Notes under the pieces: generated by a model | The model's input: only the letters and a program-made list of their open reading frames with translations | Told to the model about the DNA's origin: nothing | Databases searched by the model: none | In this document: in pieces, positions 1-12,605 of the stretch | Layout: the number at the start of each line of letters is the position of its first letter | Position numbering within the stretch: position 1 is the stretch's first letter | Assembly (NCBI GenBank): GCA_954871525.1 | Contig: OX940868.1 | Location: forward strand, 23,617,056 to 23,681,055 | Length of the DNA: 64,000 nucleotides | Source: Parietaria judaica | Taxonomy: Eukaryota > Streptophyta > Magnoliopsida > Rosales > Urticaceae | Direction: 5' to 3' | Translations under genes and position numbers: made by a program

Positions 1-809
1 TGGCTGTATATATACTCAAGTTATTAAAAAAAAAAAAAAAAGGTCAATACAGCACTAAGTTTTTTTTTACTGTCATATATTTCTATGTTATTTTGCCTGT
101 ATTTTTTTACATTTCCGTCCAAAAAGTTAACGTCGATCTCTTGAAAATTTTATAGTAATTTTTTATTTATTAATCTCTCTCTTTTCTGGCCTCTAGGTGT
201 TGTTTCTTTCTCAAAACTCTGTCCTTATTTATGCAGATAAGTTGCTATGTATATAGTTCAATTTTTTGCTGAAGAAATAAAATCCAAACCGTAATGGCTT
301 CTCCAAGTTCTTGAGGTGATTTATTCCAAGAAAATAGTTGATTCTAACTTCTCATGTTCATCTGCTTTAATATACCAAAGAAATAATACAGATTTTAGGG
401 CCTCTGGGCCCAACATTCAGTAAGCCCAGTTGGGCCCATGAATTGGACCAAGCCAAAAGATGGCTTTCTGGGACTAAAGGCTGTGAGCCCACGATGCTTG
501 CCACCTGGGCCCAACAATGTGGGCTTCACAGTGGGTTTTTCAGCCCACTGTTGGCATCAACGGACCGTTGACAGCGGGTTCGGGTATTGATCTAAGGCCC
601 GTGGTCAAACATACTCTCACAAAAAAAAAAAAAAACGGTTTAACCCTCTAGGTTGTTATGAAAATCGTGATTTCTATTCCTAAAATGCGTTTTCCAGCAT
701 AATTTAAAGAGTTCTATGAAGGATAACGTTAGTATTATTAATTAGTAAATTATGTGATAGTTAGCTTAGCTTTCAAAGCTTTTCGTTTAAACGTTATATT
801 AATTGTATT
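1..809. other. Intergenic, left part of segmental copy A
   Basis: No gene is seen. From about position 60 onward the sequence aligns with 23530-24480, for example the stretch after 166 (TAATCTCTCTCTTTT) and the GC-richer block at 400-600 with repeated GGGCCCA motifs. Poly-A runs occur near 27 and 620. Copy A may extend beyond the left edge of the window. Confidence 0.6.
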
Positions 810-1060
810 AAGCCGAGGATCGACACGAGGACCACCGTCGCCGCAGTCTTGTGCAGGTGGATGAACTCCAATTGCTCCAACCCAACGTTCGAGCCCTCTG
901 AGTCGATGTCGATGGCTCGGACGATCTAGGGCGGGATCGTGGGGATGATGTAGTCGAAACGTAAGGCGAGGAGCGCGTCGCAGGTGAAGACGGCCACTCC
1001 CTTGCCAAGCGCATAGCCTCGTGGATCAGCGGCACGATGTCGTCCAGGATCTCACCTTCT
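810..1060 (-). pseudogene. Geranylgeranyl diphosphate synthase relic, copy A
   Basis: Reading the minus strand in shifting frames gives pieces in the order of plant GGPP synthases (trans-isoprenyl diphosphate synthases that make the C20 prenyl donor from IPP, usually in plastids). The pieces are VPLIHEAMRL (1053-1010), DALLALRFDYI, then a stop, IVRAIDIDSEG, and VGLEQLEFIHLHKTA near 905-845. The blocks between IHEAMRY and DALLALAF, including the first aspartate-rich motif, and between RAIGELA and VAGQVVDI are missing, so this is an internally deleted remnant that cannot encode an enzyme. It is paired with the relic at 24482 in copy B, so the gene or its relic predates the segmental duplication. 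Family assignment rests on recognised motifs, not on a search. Confidence 0.75.
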
Positions 1061-2207
1061 CGGCCAGGTCGACTTGAAGTCGAAGTTCGCCGGAGCCGGA
1101 GATGTATACCGCTTTTAACCCAATTTATTATATGTAAATAAATTTATAAAATCAAAATATTAAATTTGAATTGACTTTCTATTTTGAACCATGATTAGAG
1201 TTCTAAATTCATAATTAATTAGTATATAAGTCAATTGAGCAGATTTTATTTGACGGCTATTGATGTCTAATAATCTATTAATATATTCTTTTGTCTTTTT
1301 CTTTGACGACCAGATAAAATATGAATATTCACGAAAGACCAATAGATACAAAATGTCATCAACTATCAGTCATAACTGGAAGCTGGAAACTGGAAAGTAC
1401 ATATAATAATCATTGTCATCACTTCAGGGGCCTCACTTGTAAATTTTTATTTATTTTTTTTGCTGAAAGGGCCTTACTTCACTTGTTATGTGTATTATTT
1501 CTTTACTTCAATTCTGTACTTATTTATATTTATATTTTGTATAGAACATAGCGGTATACTGTAAATATTTTTCGGTCATTAGAGTTATAAACTTATTTTT
1601 GAAATAAAAATTTAGCGGTAAAATATTTAAAATGTTCAAAATATATTTTTTTTCGTTGGTGTTTAATTTACGATGTTATATGTTAATCTCATTATAAATA
1701 TTAAGTCGTTTAGTGAAATAGAGTCATAGTTGCTAGGTCAATAAAGCCTTCTACAAAAATATTGTCAATTTGGAACATTATTTGATATTATTTTACGGAT
1801 ATTTGTAGTAAAAATAATCACATAGTGTATAAAATATTACTTTCATTAATAGAAAAAATTGTTGACACAAATTTTTAATATAAAAATAATTTAATTTTTC
1901 TATAGATCCCTATCAGGCTATCACAAAGTCTTATATAACGATGTACTATTTATTCATGTTTTGCCTTTTTGTGATTTTGTCACATGTGATGTGAGCAATC
2001 AAAATCTTAAGAGCTTGATAACAAAACAAAAAAACAATAATAGATGCACACCTTTACACGTGTTCTTCATGTTCATTTTACATGGCCACCTCGTGCCGAG
2101 AAACCACCAAATCGGAGTCGGAGCCTTCGCCATCAAGGATATTGCCGTCAACTCCTCTATTTATGACTCGCCGGAGATCACAATTTAACGCTTGCCAAGA
2201 CGACCGC
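1061..2207. other. Non-coding part of copy A
   Basis: AT-rich and aligns to 25380-26320 of copy B. A short peptide-like stretch (VGAFAIKDI) can be read on the plus strand near 2115-2145, and copy B keeps FAIKDI near 26190. This may be the stub of another duplicated gene, but it is too short to name. Confidence 0.4.
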
Positions 2208-3059
2208 TGTTGATGTACAAATTCGTCATTATTTAATATGACATAAAGTGCTAAGGTTATGAATTAATTAAATTTACAAACCATGATAAAAAGCTTTAAA
2301 GAAATAAACTGGTATTCGTAAAAGCCCATTTGAGAAGCCCAATGAGAATCTCAATCAGACCAAGAACCTACGGATACAGACTACTCGGCCCAATGAGTTC
2401 TAAAGCCCAAATCCATTCGATAGCAGCCCAGAAAGACGAGGGTAGAGTCGTCATATTCTCTACCCGGCATCCCATTTCAAACTCATACGGAAGACCAGGA
2501 GCACGGAGTAAAGCCTCCAACGGACATAAAATCAAACACGACGACGAGAACGAAGTCATGGGACACGTGTAGCCAGATCGTCCATTCAACCCGGTCAGCA
2601 CGGAGTGAAGACCCCTCGATTCCTGGAAGTCCAACGGGAAGAATTGAAGCCTATAAATGCCAAGCTCAAGCTCAGATCAACACGCGCATACTTACAACCT
2701 TGAGAGAATACACCGAAGAAATTCTACCCGGCATTCTTGTTCACTTAAGATCTCATTGTATTCTTTCTTCCCTCCTCTTTTCTTTTCTATTCCCATACGT
2801 GTTCTAGCTGCCTGTAGCTATCCGTCTATGTTCATTGTCGCAATAAACTAACAGAGGAAGTAGTCAACTACCGCTTTGGGACGAACCTCTATAAAAAATC
2901 CCTCGTCTCATTTATATCGCTTATATACATATATATATATCGTGAGTGAATCGTGAGCTTGCAACGCGAGAGATCGAATTCCACCAAATTGTTTCATTCA
3001 AAATTATCATACGCTCACAAATCACACTTGACTGATTGAGGTGAGAAACCACGTCAACA
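2208..3059 (+). mobile_element. Solo LTR, 852 bp, in copy A
   Basis: Begins TGTTGATGTAC and ends CCACGTCAACA, giving the LTR-type terminal inverted repeat TGTTGA/TCAACA. It is flanked by ACCGC (2203-2207) and ACCAC (3060-3064), a 5-bp TSD with one mismatch. Internal promoter signals fit an LTR: a TATA box at 2652-2658 (CTATAAATG) and an AATAAA at about 2841. A close copy of this LTR is at 28429-29253. The orthologous place in copy B (near 26310-26325, GACAACTAAGACAAGAAG) has no insertion, so the LTR arrived after the segmental duplication. No internal retroelement sequence flanks it, so it is a solo LTR left by LTR-LTR recombination. Confidence 0.88.
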
Positions 3060-4049
3060 ACCACAAGTCCACAAGAAGCAAAAAAGACTTAAAAGGCCTA
3101 GTTTATCTTGTTAACTCCACGTACATTGACCGTTCACACGACTATAGGATTCGGTCTTCAATCGAACTATGGATCGCCGATAATAAAATTTCCAACAACT
3201 AATATATAAAGTATTATTGTAAAAAAACTTTTTTAAAAAAAGGAATTTACTATCAATTACTCTACTAGTTCGAATAATAAGTAACAAATAAAATAATAAG
3301 AGTTCTCAAAGTCAAACAATTATGGACAACAAAGGGTACTAGGAATGTTCGTAGGGCATTGAATATAAGTTTCTTGAATGAGAAGAAAAGGGGGTTTCCG
3401 GTATATGTACAAGTAGCAACTTCCTGGACAAGTTTTTATTTTTATTTTTATGGGTACGCAATTAAAGTAATGAAATAAAAGATGTGTAATATGGTAATAT
3501 TATTTATGAATAAGTAATTATTATTATTATCTAAAAAAAACTTTTAAATATATCTCTCTTTTAAAACTTCTATAGACTCAAACAAACATATTGTTGAAAA
3601 ACTCAGATAGAAGAATTTAAAAATAAGCGAGAAGTAATATCTTTATATATTTTAAAATAATATATATGAATTTATTAAAAAGTTATAAATCAAGTAAACA
3701 TAATTCATTGAATTATAAAATTACTTTATTAATTATATAAAAAATTATTTATACGAATTAATCCATAAATAAATAAGTTCAGGCCTTATACGAATTCCTT
3801 TTAAAAGAATAATTAATAAAGTTAAAGTATTATATTATGTATACGCTTATATTTATTTCATGAACAAGAATTTTAAATCTCTGGATAATATAATAATTAT
3901 TTCAAGTTCAGGGAGATGGGTAGTTGTCCAAAATTTTATTTTTATTTTTAGTATGTATAGCATTTATATTTAAATATATATTCCGTTAATTTAGGGTTTA
4001 AAAACATAAAGATCTTTATTTTCAAATCAAACAAACACAAATATTATAC

Positions 4050-4080
<31 letters not shown>

Positions 4081-4830
4081 AACGTTTGTGTGTTTGATAA
4101 AACAGTAAGAGTGTAAGACAGATTGAAATTCAGTAATGATATAAATTGACATTTAATATCATATTAAAGTTTAAAAATTATTCACCTTATTTAATATCAT
4201 AATTAATTTTTTGCACACATAATAATATTGTAACATTTGTTAAAAAAAATGTTACTTAGTACAAAATATAATGTCGTGTTTCCATCTTTTGAAAGTATTG
4301 TATAATGTATAATAGACTAATGTCGGTAAAAAGTGCTCGTATTTTTGTCATAAAAAAACAAAACAAAAAAATAGTATTAAAATACAATATTCATCACAAT
4401 TAAATATTTTCGCCGCTAGTAAACGTCTAAAAAAATGCTAATAAAATAAAAATAAAAAAAAAAACTAAGAAAATCCAACGAAAATAAACCTTGTGCTTAA
4501 TAAACTTTAGTGGATTGGATGGAATTTACCACTACGTTGTATCATCATTTCACCATTTCGTTAAGGTTATTTTTTATACAACCTTAATCTCAGGTGCAGG
4601 CGTGCAGCCTATGTATTCACTGAGCTCCGCCATTGATTAAAGTTTGGTCATAAAAGATAAAACAAAATACTGCATTTCAATTTATTACAGCTATAAAATC
4701 TGAAAATCATGTAGCTTGATTATAAATAAATAAAAAACTGTTTTATAAATAATTGGTGTGTTACATATTATACAGCTTCATTAAGCAACGGAAGAGTTGA
4801 ATTCTCAGGCTCTTAGATGACACGGTCGTA
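3060..4830. other. AT-rich intergenic, with (TA)n tract
   Basis: No gene. Positions 3130-3660 align with 26340-26900 of copy B, including the AAGGGTACTAGGA and GAGAAGAAAAGGGGGTTT stretches. A (TA)n microsatellite occupies about 4049-4075. The rest is low-complexity AT-rich sequence. Confidence 0.5.
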
Positions 4831-4967
4831 GACGTCACGTGAGACATGGCACGTGAGATTCGCATTTTCTACCTGTTCTATTGCAACCGTCAGATTACGT
4901 ATAGTCAAGTGTGTTCAAACTTCAAACTACCACGTACTCCAGAAGAAGATCAAAAATGTCTATAAAT
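4831..4967 (+). promoter_or_regulatory. Promoter of the 54-aa gene: two G-boxes and a TATA box
   Basis: Two perfect CACGTG palindromes lie at 4836-4841 (within GACGTCACGTGA) and 4850-4855 (GGCACGTGAG), 14 bp apart. A canonical TATA box, TATAAATA, is at 4961-4968, 53-60 bp before the ATG. CACGTG with a flanking GACGTCAC is the arrangement bound by plant bZIP factors (ABF/ABI5/HY5 types), so regulation by ABA, stress or seed programmes is plausible. That is inference. Confidence 0.6.
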
Positions 4968-5020
4968 ACACTAGATTTTCCGACAACATTGAATATCATT
5001 TCTCGTATAATATTGATAGA

Positions 5021-5185
5021 ATGCCTTCGTCAAAGGAGCAACCTGGTGCGAAGGATTTGATGGGAGGAGGCACCAAATCCAAGAGCGGCGACAAGAAAGC
5101 GCCGCCGCCGAGCACGCGCCAGCCTTCGGCTAAAGCCATCTTCGGCGTCGACAAAAAGAAGCCCAAAGATACGAAGAACAAGTAG
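5021..5185 (+). CDS. Small lysine-rich KEQPxAK protein, 54 aa
   Basis: Single-exon ORF that starts MPSSKEQPGAKDLM and ends in a KKKPKDTKNK tail. It has no signal peptide, membrane segment or cysteine. It is hydrophilic, basic, Gly/Pro/Lys-rich and probably disordered. The motif [K/R][E]QPxAK occurs twice: KEQPGAKDLM at residues 5-14 and RQPSAKAIF at about 34-42. The ATG at 5021 is chosen over the in-frame upstream ATG at 4853 because the TATA box lies between them and because this start matches the start of its paralog at 31822 (ATGCCTYC, then AA(A/G)GAGCA(A/G)CCT). Protein-level conservation between the two copies, together with the promoter motifs, argues for a real gene. I do not recognise the family; a LEA-like or chaperone-like small hydrophilic protein is one possibility and nothing proves it. 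It lies inside segmental copy A but has no counterpart at the matching place in copy B. Confidence 0.65.
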   Translation: MPSSKEQPGAKDLMGGGTKSKSGDKKAPPPSTRQPSAKAIFGVDKKKPKDTKNK

Positions 5186-6237
5186 TGAGAGTATGATTCA
5201 TTTTTAGTGATGAAAATGTTCATAATTCATTCCGGGCTTTTGTAGTTTCTATGTTTCGTAATGGTGTAATTCAGTTTGATTTGCTTGAATTGATTAAAAA
5301 AGTGTTTCGTTCATTTTTTATTTTTTTTCAGATCTCGAAGTATGAATGTTTCTCGTTTTTCTTCTATTTTTGGGTTTCTGGACATGCAGTGCCTTTTTAG
5401 ACCACTTTTTCTCACCAACTACCCAAACCCATCTCTTTCATTTCTCTCTCTCTCGTACGTGTAATTCAGTTTGATTCGCTGTCGATCTCCATGATTGGAG
5501 AAGGCTACCAGGCAGCCATGCCGCCGCCGTCGATCTTCATTTATGTCGCCTGTCTGGAATAATAGAAATCCAAACGGAGGTATTCTTTTATCGGTCTCTT
5601 AGATTAATCTTGTCGTTTTCACGGCACGGTTCCGGACTTCCGTCCGTCGAGGACGTGGTTATTTCAGTCGGTTTCGTCGCGGTCAGGAGTTTGGTCGTCG
5701 TTGGTGAGACGCTGCAAATTCACAATATATATTTAATATTCAAGCAAAAAAACGTAACGAAATAAAAAGTCAACATCGTCACGGGTAAATTTTTAAATTA
5801 CTTTTTTCCAATCTAACACGGTTTGGCATTGTGTTTGAAACCGCATAAAAAGTCGCTCTTTCTTATCTCGAGCAGGTGGGTCCCACTGACGGAACCAACG
5901 TCGATCAATATTTTGCTATTTGACCCTCACTAAAAAGTCAAAAGAATTTTTACGTTGTCACTGTAACTTGTATTGTATGCATGTACTTACTTGTTATGTT
6001 CAACACTTTAACTAGTTTACTTTAAGTTTGGTTAGTAACTTCTAACTTGTATTCTCTGCCATACAATGGCATAAATCATTTTTATAATCTTTATTAGTTT
6101 ATTGAATTTAAACTTTTTACTATCAGTAGTTACGATTCACTATTTATGTGTTTTACTTTCTCGTGTTGATTTCGCAAATATGAGAATTTTTAAAATACAC
6201 AATTTAAATGATGAAAACTGAAGGCACCATATTAAAA
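5186..6237. other. 3' flank of the small gene and intergenic
   Basis: 5186-5340 is probable 3' UTR. A GC-richer block at 5480-5720 holds no sustained reading frame. 5740-5900 aligns with 27410-27540 of copy B (shared GTTTGAAA and GGGTCCCACT words). Nothing else is seen. Confidence 0.4.
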
Positions 6238-8582
6238 CTAGTATATATATTGTTTTAAGTAGAATGCAACGCGCTTCGCATTATAAAAATTATTTTGGTT
6301 TATTTTTTATAAAAATATCAAAATGTGAAATTCAATTATTACTCTAGATATAGCACCGCATCCGTGTTAAGCTGCTAACCCGTACGCTATGATATTTATC
6401 ATATTTTTAATTTAAGTATATGAAAAAGAAAAAAAAATTGGATGTCAAAATTCAAAATGTTAAAATATATATCCATAAGAGAAAGAAAAAAAAAAAAGAT
6501 GTCGTGAATAAGTACGGGTTTTAAATTGTAATAAGTATTGTAATCAAAACGCCCTTGAATTAAATAAATATTTTATAATTTATGATGATTTTATATTCTT
6601 TGATAATAATACATATATATATATATATATGCGCGCGCGCAAAACGTTTGGTCAAATTGCAGATATATGATGATAGAAGCCAATATATGAGATTTGATTT
6701 GATGGGTTGGTCGTAGATAAAGTGAGATTGATGTCTAATCAATAAATACTTTTTTGTCTTTTTTGAAATAATAGTATATTCCTTAAAGCAATATACGTCA
6801 ACATTTTATAACTGAAAAGTACATAGGTTGGTCATTTTCAGAGGCCCCTCGTGCAATATTTATATACTTATAAATTATAATATAACTTTCCAGGTGACGT
6901 GTGCTTCAATTCAATAACAAATTGTATCTCATTATTATAAAATCATTAGGGAAAATTGTGGTAAAAATATCTAACTTTTGGTCAAGCTGTCTTTTGTGTA
7001 TCTAATCTTTAAAATTGGCGGCAAAAATACCCAACATACTTTGACCGTGACTTTGGCATAAAAATGTTAATAGATTCTAGTTTTTAATAATCAATAACAC
7101 TTCCAAAACTGGACTTTATATTTCACTCTCATTATTAATAAGCATATCTTAATTTCAAATCAAATTATTTAGTAGAGTTAGTTACTTACTAAGTTACTAT
7201 ATAAGTCAATAATAAATATTAAATGAAAAATTACAACTCACAACAAATAAAGATAATATAATATATAAATGAATTGCTATTACAATTATGCATCAATTCG
7301 TATAATTACCACTAATCAATTTATATAACTTAATATTAGAAAATATAAAATTGTTGATATATGTTTTTATTTATATAACGAAATAAATTGACTTAAGTCT
7401 TAATTGGACCTTTAACTTTTGTGGGCCATTAAAAAAAGAGATAACACATGCTAAAGTTGAGATTCGAACAAGAATCAGTGAGAAAATTGGCGGCCGGGTG
7501 GGACCACATAAGCTGATATGCTCCAGTTGACTAAGTTAATAAAACAATATTTTCTTATATTTTTGTTATATATATATAGATTGCATATTTTAATATTTTT
7601 CCTATTCAGATTTTAAATATGAGTATATTGTTAACTAACTCATAAAAAAATACCTTTGAGATTCTTAATTTATTTTTAAAATTTAGAATTAAATAACAAA
7701 TCAATATAAAAAATAAACACCCAGTAAAAGATTAGTCAGAAGGAAAATTCTTTAAAGCTAAACTTTACACTTGTCTTTTATTTTATACAGATAATATTAA
7801 TCAGAATCCAACTTATATTTATTTGGATACTAGATAGCGTCTAGTTTATCCTCTAGAGTCTGGACAACTTTTGTCCATTAAATTATTTTTTGATGGATTA
7901 AAATACGTCAATAAAATTGGCGGTCAGAAAATTAATATTTTTTAACCATAAATATTTGTCGGTCCTCGTAACTTGTACTCTTTTAGAAAAGGCAAGCAAA
8001 TGCATTGTATTTGTATGTGACATGTTTCTTCATTTATTATCACGTTATTGTTTTTGACAAATTGATGTTTGTTTTATGATGTCAGCGTTTGTTAGAATTC
8101 GTTATACCTTATAAGATTTGTTTTTGACTTTTCATATTTATTGAGGATTCGTGGTTTCATTTAGTACTAGCATAAAAAATAATCAACAAAATATATGTTG
8201 CTATATATATACACATATGTAGGAGAGTGTGACAGTTTCAAAATGGTGACTTTTTATATTACAATATATTAATAAAGATTCATTAATCCTATACATCAAT
8301 GAGTGTTCTTTCAAATTCTATGTAGATTATCATTTTTTTATGTTTTCTTTGTCACCCAAATATCTCAATGGTGCAATAACATGCATCTCGATATAAAAAC
8401 GTTTCCACCAACTTTAATGACAAAAAAAAAAAAAAAATGAAAACTCTATAAAAATTAGAATTCCCAATACCTTGCTCTCATGATGCTAAATTGTTAACTC
8501 TCTTTGTAGGTTCTCATTTGGTCAATGATTTGATCACACCATGCCATGTCACTTGTGAGTTCCTCCTTTTATAATATATAGA
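6238..8582 (-). mobile_element. Possible decayed Helitron
   Basis: The right end at 8582 reads on the minus strand TCTATATATTATAAAAGG and continues into CACAAGTGACATGGC, with A before TC, which is the 5' end shared by the Helitron-like elements of this window. On the left, a degenerate hairpin, AATGCAACGCGCTTCGCATT, sits at about 6263-6282, and a CTAG is at 6238-6241, but the spacing is wrong for a clean 3' end. The interval also belongs to segmental copy A. The pairing of ends is a guess. Confidence 0.25.
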
Positions 8583-9416
8583 TTGTGTTATGGGTATTTA
8601 TTTGTAATTTAAAAATAAATTTAAAATTGTGTTTTTCAAATATTTTAAAGTATCACTTAGTTATGTTTTATCTCAATTATATTAAAAAATAATAAAAAAG
8701 AATGTTTTTAAAATGTCAAGTAAAAATAATATATATATATATGTAATATTATTATGTTAAGATAGACAAATAAGAAAATAAATTAGAAAAAAGTATGAAA
8801 TACTTTTTACTTGCTTTCTGCTTTATATGCAATTTAATAATTAAAAGATATAATTTTGAATTCGTTTTCTAAATAAAATAATTAAACATGTTTCTTAATA
8901 AAAAAAATGAATTTTGTAAATATAACCATACAACCCAAAATAGGCACATGTCACCCCTAAAAAAACAAATCGTTAATTAGCTTCAACCCTTCAAAGTGTG
9001 TTACTGTCAGTTTTTAAATTAGGTACATGTCACCCTTATTATCTGCAAATCGAGTACTAATACCGCTAACATCCCATTAAATAAACAAATAAAAATTTCT
9101 CACAAATGTGGACGCTTGTGCCCTTTGTAACAATGGCCAAGTCAGTTATTTATTAGTACGCTTGTACACGAAGGAAATGGTTTTTTTGGTAAATGCACAA
9201 CAAGTAGCTGCCAGCTGTACCCTTCACCTAATAAGTAACAGCGATATATGCCGGTAGATTATTTGATCGTTCTAAACTTCTAATTGACTTTCATTCAAGT
9301 TTTCAACTTATTTAATCATATTCAACTTACATATTTACAAATAATAGTCTAATTACCCAATTATTAAGTAATCAGTTCTAAAATCCACTCCAAAAGTTCG
9401 TCTCTTTATTGTGTTA
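8583..9416. other. AT-rich intergenic
   Basis: No gene or bounded element seen. Two similar GGTACATGTCACCC / AGGCACATGTCACCC stretches occur near 8942 and 9022. Confidence 0.4.
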
Positions 9417-12400
9417 CTAGCGGATTGCCTGCGCTTTGCGCGGCAGTAAAAAATATAATTTACAATTTTCAGTCAATATGTTAACTAAATTATGAATCAT
9501 TTTATTTTAACTTATTCATATAATAAACAAATAAATTTTAATGGCATACTCAAATAATATGCATTTGCAATTGCAGTTCATATTTACAAATTATAATGTT
9601 GAAACGATTATATGCAATAAGCGTAAGTTTTTCTGATAATTAAGCGTTGTTACCTATAATATGATATGAAGCTTAACACTATTTATATTTTTTTCTTCAA
9701 CATGTACATCGAGAACCCAATAATTCTTTTAATAATTAAAAAAAAAACAATGATAAGTAAAATTTTCCTCGGTTTTTCAGTCAGCATGAGCAAATATACA
9801 TTTGTAAGAATTTTATAATAATAACAAAGTTGAAAATAGTTGCACCGATAAGTCTTTGTATTATTTATAACAACAAATATAGAAATAAAGAATAAAGTAA
9901 TAAATTTGATTGTTCATATCAATGGCTGAAGTAGGTGCATGTATAAGGGGTCGGGTTCATATAAATTTTAGGGTTATTTTAAAAAATGTCCATTTTGTGT
10001 CAAAGGTTTAAGAAAAATGCCCACCGTGTGTATTTTTTACTCTCACACATGGACATTTTTCTTAAACCTTTGATACAAAATGGGCATTTCTTACAATTTC
10101 TATAAATTTTATATGTTCCATATATACCTCTACTCAGATAAATCTTAAACCCTATTTTTTTTTTATGAACAGTTTTGCCTTTTATACTATACCTACAATA
10201 TATATATATATATAATGTGTATGATGTTATAAAATGCGTTCAATCAATATTAGAACTGATATATGGCCAAAGAATTGAAATATAATATATTTTGTAAAGA
10301 AACAATTATAAATATTTTGTAATAAGGTCCATGATGATGATATGGATTAGCTAAATGTAAGACATAAAAAGTATCACCAAGATAAAATGAAAAATCTCTT
10401 ACAATGCATTCTATATTTTTTTTAGTCACCTATTTTTCTTCTACTTACGAAAGATTAATCTTGTAAATTGAATTGATGGCTTCAGCGATTCGTAGTACGT
10501 ACTTTTTTTTAATCTCAACGAAACTATGAAATACGAGTGCTCAAAAATAAAAAGTCACTATAGATATAGATATGATTTCGTGAGTAAAAAATGCAGAGAA
10601 AATATAATATTAATTATTAAGTAGGGCTGTTGAATTGAAGCATTGTATTTTATAAAAGGTCTTTGCAAGATACCAAGAAGCAATGAAAATGCTAATGTAT
10701 GTTACCTCCATTTAAAGTACGACATTAGAAGAAAAAAATAAGTACCCATCTCCTATCCACACTTTTAAGTTTTAACAGTCGTCTGCAACGAAAAAGAACA
10801 AAATGAGAGACAATTGAAGACTTCAGGTATATATATATACTACAAAATTAAACTCTTAAAAAAAACAATTGTGTTTGAGCAGTCAAAATGTATAGGAATA
10901 AAATTATACAAAATAAATTCTTAATATCTTGATTGTATTGTCCTGAAAATCTTAAACTGATAAGAAGAACTTACAAAACTCTAGATCATCATCCATAAAA
11001 ACAAAAATTGTCAAAATCAATTGGAGAATGCTTTTTGATATTGATGCTATATATATATATATATAAATTATATATAAAATGAATAATGATATATTTTTAT
11101 ATGATATATTCATATAATATGCATGTACGTTTTACATCATGGATAATTAACGGATTGATAATGAAAAAGGATATTATTAGATATGATGAGAATTATGATA
11201 AACTTATAAGACTCAAAACTAAGTTATTTTACCTGGTAGAAGATGCTCGGCGCAGCTCAACACACCGTGGCACTGCAATTGTAAAAAATATAAATTATTA
11301 GAGATTAAAAAGAAGAAGAAGAAATAGACATGAAATGAAAGAGACCTTGTTTGTGTATCTTCTCACACAAAAAATCTCTATATATAGGTTAGTAAAAATA
11401 TAATAAAAATATTTCTTAAACTTTACATAAATACAAATAAATAGACATTAAGGTGTGGTAATCAAAAGTTCAAACATAATTTCTTGGAATAGAAAAAGAT
11501 CAAGAGTTATCATTCTTTAAAAACATGTAACTTAAATAGCAAAATACATTAAGTTACATAAAAATACGTATTAAAAATACATTAAATGTTTGGTAAATGT
11601 CATTTTTTGAATAAAATCATATGAAGCTCTTAACAGTGAATATGCTTAAAATGTCACATCGAGCCTCTTATGATATCAAATATTTAGATATTGGAAAAAT
11701 GACACAATTTGATGACATTTTATACATTTATACTATATACGTTTTTATTAATAATGGTGTATTAAGGACCTTTCATTTTAGAATCAACCACGAAATGTGT
11801 ATTAAGGGCCTTTCATTTTACACATATTAAGTTAAATGCATAGTTGACCACTTGACATCATGTATAAATAAAGAATCGTTATATTAATTTGTTTTACATC
11901 AACATATGAACAATAATATTATATTCACATATATGATACATTAGATATACATTACATTTTTTTATATACATTAATGCTATTATTTTTATGTTCTTTCTTT
12001 TAATATATAGATTTTTTTAAAAAAATTTATAAATTTTCTTAAAAATAGAATACTCAACATCTTCACAACTTGCCATGTTACTTGTGAATTTGTTCTTTTG
12101 GTATATACAATTTTTTTTACATTATTTTTATATATGTAAAATTTTGATTAAAAAATTATTAAAAATCTTTTAAAATTAAAAGTATTGAAAAGAGTAACAG
12201 TGATGTAATCATAAAACTTAAAATTAGAAAAAGTTGTTTGAAATGATTAAACGTTAGAAAAAATAAATTTGTAAATTTATATATGTATAAGTTGCATATT
12301 GTTAATGCAAAACCAATTTGTATGTTTAAGTTGCATATAAAAATAATTAAGTGTCACCAATTTGTGACACTTACAATTCTATGCATTAATCGTATTTAAA

Positions 12401-12574
12401 CCCACATTAAATTCATACTGATTTTTTTTTTTTGTAAATTCTTAGAAAAAGAGGATTTCTCAATCCTTTGTAGGAGTTGTTCCTCAACTTCATATTGGGT
12501 TGTGAAAATTAGAATTCTTAATGCTTGAATAACATCATGCCATGTCACTTGTGAGTTCTTCCTTTTATAATATA
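9417..12574 (-). mobile_element. Helitron-like element, non-autonomous candidate
   Basis: On the minus strand the 3' end is a hairpin (stem CTGCGC..GCGCGGCAG, 9429-9446) followed by CTAG at 9420-9417 and host T, the CTRR|T terminus of Helitrons. The other end at 12574 carries the family 5' signature (TATATTATAAAAGG, then CTCACAAGTGACATGGC) and abuts the 3' end of the next element, but the starting TC is lost. A second degenerate 5'-like end lies near 12060-12105. No Rep/helicase ORF is present. The termini are well supported; the pairing over 3.2 kb is less certain. Confidence 0.45.
9965..10105. repeat. Small foldback element
   Basis: Imperfect inverted repeat: AATGTCCATTTTGTGTCAAA is followed by AGGTTTAAGAAAAATG, and the complement of both returns at 10046-10093. 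A related foldback with the same GTCAAA/AAGAAATGTCCATTT words lies at about 41043-41150. This looks like an MITE family; no clear TSD was found. Confidence 0.45.
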
Positions 12575-12605
12575 CTAGTTGAAATGCACCGCGCTTCGCG
12601 CGGTG
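12575..12605 (-). mobile_element. Helitron 3' terminus
   Basis: CTAG at 12575-12578, preceded by A on the plus strand, so CTAG|T on the minus strand. A perfect 8-bp-stem hairpin, CACCGCGC-TTC-GCGCGGTG, lies at 12587-12605. The element body would extend rightward. I could not find its 5' end before the next terminus at 16026. Confidence 0.6.

Larger units (their letters stand above)
60..8095 (+). repeat. Segmental duplication, copy A
   Basis: Long diverged direct duplicate of about 23530-31030. Landmarks found in the same order in both copies: the GGPP-synthase relic (810 / 24482), the CTATTTTGAACCATGAT stretch (1175 / 25410), the GTCGTTTA..AATAGAGTCA stretch (1710 / 25847), the tract after the solo LTR (3060 / 26320), a tract at 5760-5890 / 27410-27530, the CAGGTGACGTGT stretch (6890 / 27886), the ATTATGCATCAATT stretch (7286 / 29371) and the ATGTTTGTTTTATGATGTCAG stretch (8066 / 31000). 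Divergence is substantial, so the event is old. Copy A has a solo LTR and the small-protein gene at 5.0 kb, both absent from the matching place in copy B. Confidence 0.85.

Noticed and set aside
2095..2190. VGAFAIKDI, possibly SET-domain-like
   Set aside because: Only about nine residues fit, and copy B keeps six of them. Too short to assign.
6263..6282. Sixth Helitron hairpin
   Set aside because: The stem is degenerate and the nearest CTAG is too far away for a normal terminus; kept only as a low-confidence possibility.
6950..7110. MULE-like words (AATTGGCGGCAAAAATACCCAA)
   Set aside because: Resembles the termini of the 19763 element family, but no second end or TSD was found.
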